Shown: positions 60,444-64,000 of the stretch, one piece after another | Position numbering within the stretch: the first letter of the stretch is position 1 | How the letters are laid out: each line of letters begins with the position of its first letter | From: JAAELZ01 sp965237485 | GTDB taxonomy: Bacteria; Pseudomonadota; Gammaproteobacteria; Arenicellales; Poriferihabitantaceae | NCBI GenBank assembly: GCA_965237485.1 | Contig: CBDEFQ010000009.1 | Span: forward strand, 620,001-684,000 | Reading direction: 5' to 3' | Length of the DNA: 64,000 nucleotides | Made by a program: the position numbers and the translations under genes | The notes under the pieces: model-generated | What the model saw: only the letters and a program-made list of their open reading frames with translations | Database searches by the model: none | What the model was told of the DNA's origin: nothing

Positions 60444-62414
60444 TTATGCCCATATTGCGTAAGCGATCAACAACACCAAGCCAATGATCATGGCAAAAGC
60501 ATAATGATAAACAAAGCCTGATTGTAGCTGACGCAGCTTGCCAGACAAATTCCCGACTAAGCGTGCGCTGCCATTAACAATGCCGGAATCAATTAATCCA
60601 ATATCTATATATTTGGTTAAGGCCTTGCCTAAGGCAACTGTGCCGTCAGCAAATACTTTTTGGAACAACTCATCAACCCAATATTTGTTTTCCAATAGTT
60701 TGGTTATTGGGCCAAATTTACTGGCAATTTTAGCGGGCACAGATGGATTAATAAGGTAGCAATACACCGCAAAAAGGATGCCACCGAGAGCTAGCCAAAA
60801 GGGTGGCTGGATAAACACCGCGTGGGCAATGGTGTTCATAATTAAGCCAGCGCCATGTCCATTCAAGCTGCCCGCAACGTGCGCTACCGTATCGTGGTCT
60901 GGGTGCACCGTTATCGAATTGCCAAAGTAGTCAGCTATCATCACTGGCTCAAAAAATATCATGCCAGCGATAATAGAAGGGATCGCGAGCAAGATTAATG
61001 GCCAAGTGACCACACCTGGTGATTCCTGTAATCCATGGCGCGTGTGTTCATCGGCGCGGTTATTGCCATGGAAAGTCATAAACATTAAACGAAATGAATA
61101 AAACGCAGTGATAAAAACACCCATTAGCACCGCGTAATAAGCGTACGTCGCTCCGAACAGATTGCTGGCATGTACCGATTCAATGATCATGTCCTTAGAA
61201 AAGAAACCTGCAAACGGCGGAATGCCCGCAAGCGCCAAGGAACCGATAAACATAGTGATATAGGTAATGGGCATTATCGACTTGAGACCACCCATTTTAC
61301 GCATGTCTTGCTCGTGGTGCATCGCGATGATGACTGAGCCCGCGCCCAAAAATAATAGCGCTTTGAAAAAAGCATGCGTACCTAAGTGGAAAATAGCCAC
61401 TTCATAGGCAGATGCACCCAATGCGACCGTCATATAACCTAACTGAGACAGCGTTGAATACGCGACCACACGCTTGATGTCGTTTTGTACTAAACTAATG
61501 AGTGCCATAAAAATGGCTGTAGTTGCACCGATAATCAATATAGCGGATAGCGCGACTTCTGATAACTCATATAAAGGTGACATACGCGCCACCATGAATA
61601 TACCCGCTGTGACCATTGTCGCTGCGTGGATCAAAGCAGAAATCGGTGTGGGGCCTTCCATAGAATCTGGTAACCACACATGCAATGGCACCTGTGCAGA
61701 TTTACCCATCGCACCAACAAACAGTAACAAACACACTAAAGTGATCCATTTAATGTCACCGAAAGGTGTTTGGGCAATGGCATTGACTGAACTAGGTGCT
61801 TGCGCAAACACGGCGGCATAATCTAGCGTACCAAATAAATACAACACGGCAGCAATGCCCAGCAGAAAGCCAAAGTCGCCTACACGATTAACCAAAAATG
61901 CTTTCATGTTGGCAAACACCGCGGTTTCTTTGGTATGCCAAAAACCAATCAGCAAGTAAGAGACCAAGCCGACCGCTTCCCAACCAAAGAACAATTGTAG
62001 GAAGTTGTTAGACATCACCAGCATCAACATCGAGAAAGTAAACAGCGATATAAACGCGAAAAAGCGTTGATAAGCAGGGTCTTCATGCATATAGCCAATG
62101 GTATAAACATGCACCATCAATGACACAAAAGTCACCACCACCATCATAGTGGTAGCCAACTCATCAATAAGAAAACCGATATCGAAAGATACTCCACCGC
62201 TTAATGCCCAAGTGTAAATTGGCCCGTTGAACATATTGCCTGCGCGGACATCTTGATAAACCACAACCGACAGCACAAACGCGGCGAACACCGTGAGGAT
62301 GGTAACCCAGTGTGCGCCCTTACGACCAATGATATGCCCCATAAAGCCCGCAACCGCCGCACCAAATAAGCACAATAATGGAATCAGAAGATAAATTGAA
62401 TACATATCTGGCAC
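60444..62414 (-). CDS. nuoL: NADH-quinone oxidoreductase subunit L
   Basis: A 656-residue subunit, the most distal proton pump of complex I, with the C-terminal lateral helix. FFGWEAVGLVSYLLIGFWHT (conserved Glu), AQVPLHVWLPDSMEGPTPIS, ALIHAATMVTAGIFMVARM and IKRVVAYSTLSQLGYMTVAL are present. It follows nuoK by 5 bp. Confidence 0.97.
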   Translation of the reverse strand: MPDMYSIYLLIPLLCLFGAAVAGFMGHIIGRKGAHWVTILTVFAAFVLSVVVYQDVRAGNMFNGPIYTWALSGGVSFDIGFLIDELATTMMVVVTFVSLMVHVYTIGYMHEDPAYQRFFAFISLFTFSMLMLVMSNNFLQLFFGWEAVGLVSYLLIGFWHTKETAVFANMKAFLVNRVGDFGFLLGIAAVLYLFGTLDYAAVFAQAPSSVNAIAQTPFGDIKWITLVCLLLFVGAMGKSAQVPLHVWLPDSMEGPTPISALIHAATMVTAGIFMVARMSPLYELSEVALSAILIIGATTAIFMALISLVQNDIKRVVAYSTLSQLGYMTVALGASAYEVAIFHLGTHAFFKALLFLGAGSVIIAMHHEQDMRKMGGLKSIMPITYITMFIGSLALAGIPPFAGFFSKDMIIESVHASNLFGATYAYYAVLMGVFITAFYSFRLMFMTFHGNNRADEHTRHGLQESPGVVTWPLILLAIPSIIAGMIFFEPVMIADYFGNSITVHPDHDTVAHVAGSLNGHGAGLIMNTIAHAVFIQPPFWLALGGILFAVYCYLINPSVPAKIASKFGPITKLLENKYWVDELFQKVFADGTVALGKALTKYIDIGLIDSGIVNGSARLVGNLSGKLRQLQSGFVYHYAFAMIIGLVLLIAYAIWA

Positions 62415-62419
62415 AGCAC

Positions 62420-62725
62420 TTATCCTTTTAAGGAATCAAGGTCAGTGACGTTAATCGTCTGACGGTTTCTAAATAACACTATTAAAATCGCTAAACCAAT
62501 CGCTGCTTCTGCTGCGGCAACCGTCAAAATAAAGAACACAAAAACTTGCCCGCTTAAATCTCCCAAAAAATGCGAGAAAGCCACAAAGTTGATATTAACT
62601 GCAAGCAATAGCAATTCGATCGACATTAATATAATGAGCAAATTCTTGCGGTTTAAAAAGACCCCAATAATGCTTAAGGCAAATAAAATCGCGCTCAGTG
62701 TTAAGTAGTGCGTTAAGGGAATCAT
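62420..62725 (-). CDS. nuoK: NADH-quinone oxidoreductase subunit K
   Basis: A 101-residue, three-helix subunit. ALSIIGVFLNRKNLLIILMS, IELLLLAVNINFVAF with the essential Glu and ILTVAAAEAAIGLAILIVLF with the second conserved Glu are standard. Overlaps nuoJ by 4 bp (ATGA). Confidence 0.96.
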   Translation of the reverse strand: MIPLTHYLTLSAILFALSIIGVFLNRKNLLIILMSIELLLLAVNINFVAFSHFLGDLSGQVFVFFILTVAAAEAAIGLAILIVLFRNRQTINVTDLDSLKG

Positions 62726-63345
62726 ACCTTGCGCCTCTTTTCGGAGGCCATGTCCACAATGCGCAAGCGATCTTCTTTACGCACCACCACTTGCTGCGCT
62801 GGGTTAACCGCTTTATTGGTCTTGGCGCGTTTGCGATGGGTCAATGCAATTGCCGCCAACATCGCCACTAATAAAATCAGCGCAGCCACTTCAAAGGCCA
62901 ATACATAATCGGTGTAGATAATCCGCCCTAGGGCTTTGGTGTTGGAGTAATCCGCGGGAAGGTCCAGCGCAGGTGCTGCAAAATCAGCCGCGCTAAAACT
63001 GCCATTAAAGACAAACACCAGCTGCACCACCAAGGCTGCTGCTATAACTAGGCCGTAAGGCAAATAGCGGGTAAAGCCAGCGCGCATTGCCGCAAGGTCA
63101 ACGTCAAGCATCATGACCACAAATAAAAACAACACCATCACCGCACCGACATAAACCAGAATCAGCACGATAGCTAAGAACTCAGCTTGTAAGGTTAACC
63201 AAATTCCGGATGCTCCCACAAATGACAACACTAAAAATAAGGCAGCCTTAACCGGGTTCTTCACGGTAACCACAGCCAAAGCCGCTAATACGGATACGCT
63301 AGCAAAGAAATAAAATGTGAGCTGAATAAATGTCATAAGGACCAA
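62722..63345 (-). CDS. nuoJ: NADH-quinone oxidoreductase subunit J
   Basis: A 207-residue, five-helix membrane subunit. VTVKNPVKAALFLVLSFVGA, AIVLILVYVGAVMVLFLFVV (the pi-bulge helix) and YVLAFEVAALILLVAMLAAI are diagnostic. The start may be the GTG/ATG at 63345 or the ATG three codons later (MTFIQLTFYFF). Its C-terminus is basic and cytoplasmic. Confidence 0.95.
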   Translation of the reverse strand: MVLMTFIQLTFYFFASVSVLAALAVVTVKNPVKAALFLVLSFVGASGIWLTLQAEFLAIVLILVYVGAVMVLFLFVVMMLDVDLAAMRAGFTRYLPYGLVIAAALVVQLVFVFNGSFSAADFAAPALDLPADYSNTKALGRIIYTDYVLAFEVAALILLVAMLAAIALTHRKRAKTNKAVNPAQQVVVRKEDRLRIVDMASEKRRKV

Positions 63346-63843
63346 TTAGGTGTGATACCTAGCGTCTTGCGCACGATTAGCGGCAATTGACTTTTCGTGT
63401 TTATCACCAATTTCCAACAGCTTTTGCTTGTCATACACCCGCTCGGTGCTTGGGTCTTCCATATGAAATTCATGGATATCAGTCATCACGATTGCATCAA
63501 CCGGACAAGCCTCTTCGCAGAAACCGCAGTAAATACATTTGAACATATCAATGTCGTAGCGCTTAGTACGGCGCTCACCTGTCGGCAATTCAGTCGATTC
63601 GATAGTAATCGCCAGTGCAGGGCAAACTGCCTCGCATAATTTACACGCAATACAACGCTCGGTGCCATCTTCATAGCGGCGCAGCGCATGCATGCCACGA
63701 AAACGCACCGACTTAGGCGTTTTCTCCTCAGGATACATAATCGTAGCTTTTGGCCCAACAAGATGCTTGCCAGTAACGGCCATGCCTTTAAGTAGTTCAA
63801 GCAAACCAAAAGTTTTGACGAAATTTTTAATTCTATTAGCCAT
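63346..63843 (-). CDS. nuoI: NADH-quinone oxidoreductase subunit I
   Basis: A 165-residue ferredoxin-like subunit carrying clusters N6a and N6b. The two 4Fe-4S motifs CIACKLCEAVCPALAI and CIYCGFCEEACPVDAI are complete. It bridges NuoCD/NuoB and the membrane arm. The stop abuts the nuoJ start; it follows nuoH by 9 bp. Confidence 0.97.
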   Translation of the reverse strand: MANRIKNFVKTFGLLELLKGMAVTGKHLVGPKATIMYPEEKTPKSVRFRGMHALRRYEDGTERCIACKLCEAVCPALAITIESTELPTGERRTKRYDIDMFKCIYCGFCEEACPVDAIVMTDIHEFHMEDPSTERVYDKQKLLEIGDKHEKSIAANRAQDARYHT

Positions 63844-63852
63844 CGTTAAATC

Positions 63853-64000
63853 CTATGTAAAGATAAAGCCAAACGGCGTAAAAAAACGTGCGATGGCTAT
63901 GACGGCAATCCACACTAATGTCACGGGGATTAATACCTTCCAACCCAATCGCATAATTTGGTCATAGCGATAACGCGGGAAAGTAGCGCGGAGCCACAAA
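63853..64000 (-). CDS. nuoH: NADH-quinone oxidoreductase subunit H, C-terminal end
   Basis: The last 48 codons only: LWLRATFPRYRYDQIMRLGW, KVLIPVTLVWIAVIAIARFF, TPFGFIFT-stop (TAG at 63853-63855). LRATxPRxRYDQxMRxGWK is the invariant NuoH C-terminal motif at the quinone-site side. The rest is beyond the window. Confidence 0.93.
   Translation of the reverse strand, partial: LWLRATFPRYRYDQIMRLGWKVLIPVTLVWIAVIAIARFFTPFGFIFT

Noticed and set aside
1..64000. CRISPR arrays, tRNA or rRNA genes
   Set aside because: No regularly spaced repeats, cloverleaf sequences or conserved rRNA segments were seen in the gaps.

Overview
This 64 kb window comes from a gammaproteobacterial chromosome, probably marine or host-associated. 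The evidence is the gene content: glnA with an ntrBC pair and NtrC/sigma-54 sites arranged as in enteric bacteria, an enteric-type asd, the nuoH-N order, the CysI-DUF934-Fpr cluster, DUF6164, and a trimethylamine monooxygenase (Tmm). I cannot name the genus. I found no rRNA, tRNA or CRISPR array.

Layout. 1-18.5 kb is a compact housekeeping stretch, almost all on the minus strand: a glycosyltransferase (cut by the window edge), yjbQ, orn, rsmE, ntrC, ntrB, glnA, an FKBP isomerase, radA, alr, dnaB, a chalcone-isomerase-like protein, a nucleoside-phosphorylase-like protein, a GT2 glycosyltransferase, mdh, pssA, psd, ilvH and ilvI. 18.7-25.4 kb is on the plus strand: asd, a membrane J-domain protein, a transpeptidase-only PBP, thyA, folA, DUF6164, a DDAH-like hydrolase and a GFA protein.

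25.4-56.4 kb is an accessory and decay zone in which mobile elements alternate with short islands of older genes. It holds a broken IS21 in a truncated acyl-CoA ligase, an IS3 end, YHS and mtgA genes, an IS5-type element in the 5' end of an alpha/beta hydrolase, and a sulfite-reductase cluster. These are followed by IS91-like and ISAs1 elements, a second inverted IS5 copy, serB-serA with serC reduced by an internal deletion, two inverted IS256 copies bracketing tmm and a brnT-brnA toxin-antitoxin pair, and a nested pile of IS5-like, IS3, IS4, IS66-like and IS256 elements. 56.4-64 kb returns to minus-strand housekeeping genes (ddl and nuoN-M-L-K-J-I-H).

Two small palindromic elements without genes stand out. 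One is a 163-bp family (two copies, 19-bp ends, 5-bp target duplications) that rewrote the C-terminus of Psd and interrupted istA. The other is a 263-bp element with perfect 32-bp ends beside mdh. Insertion scars are clear enough to reconstruct several ancestral sequences exactly. Single-base shifts also break ntrB, the FKBP gene, a GFA gene and the acyl-CoA ligase; these may be real decay or sequence errors. I did not see a clearly new multi-gene system; the most novel material is the foldback elements and the gene remodelling by IS ends.
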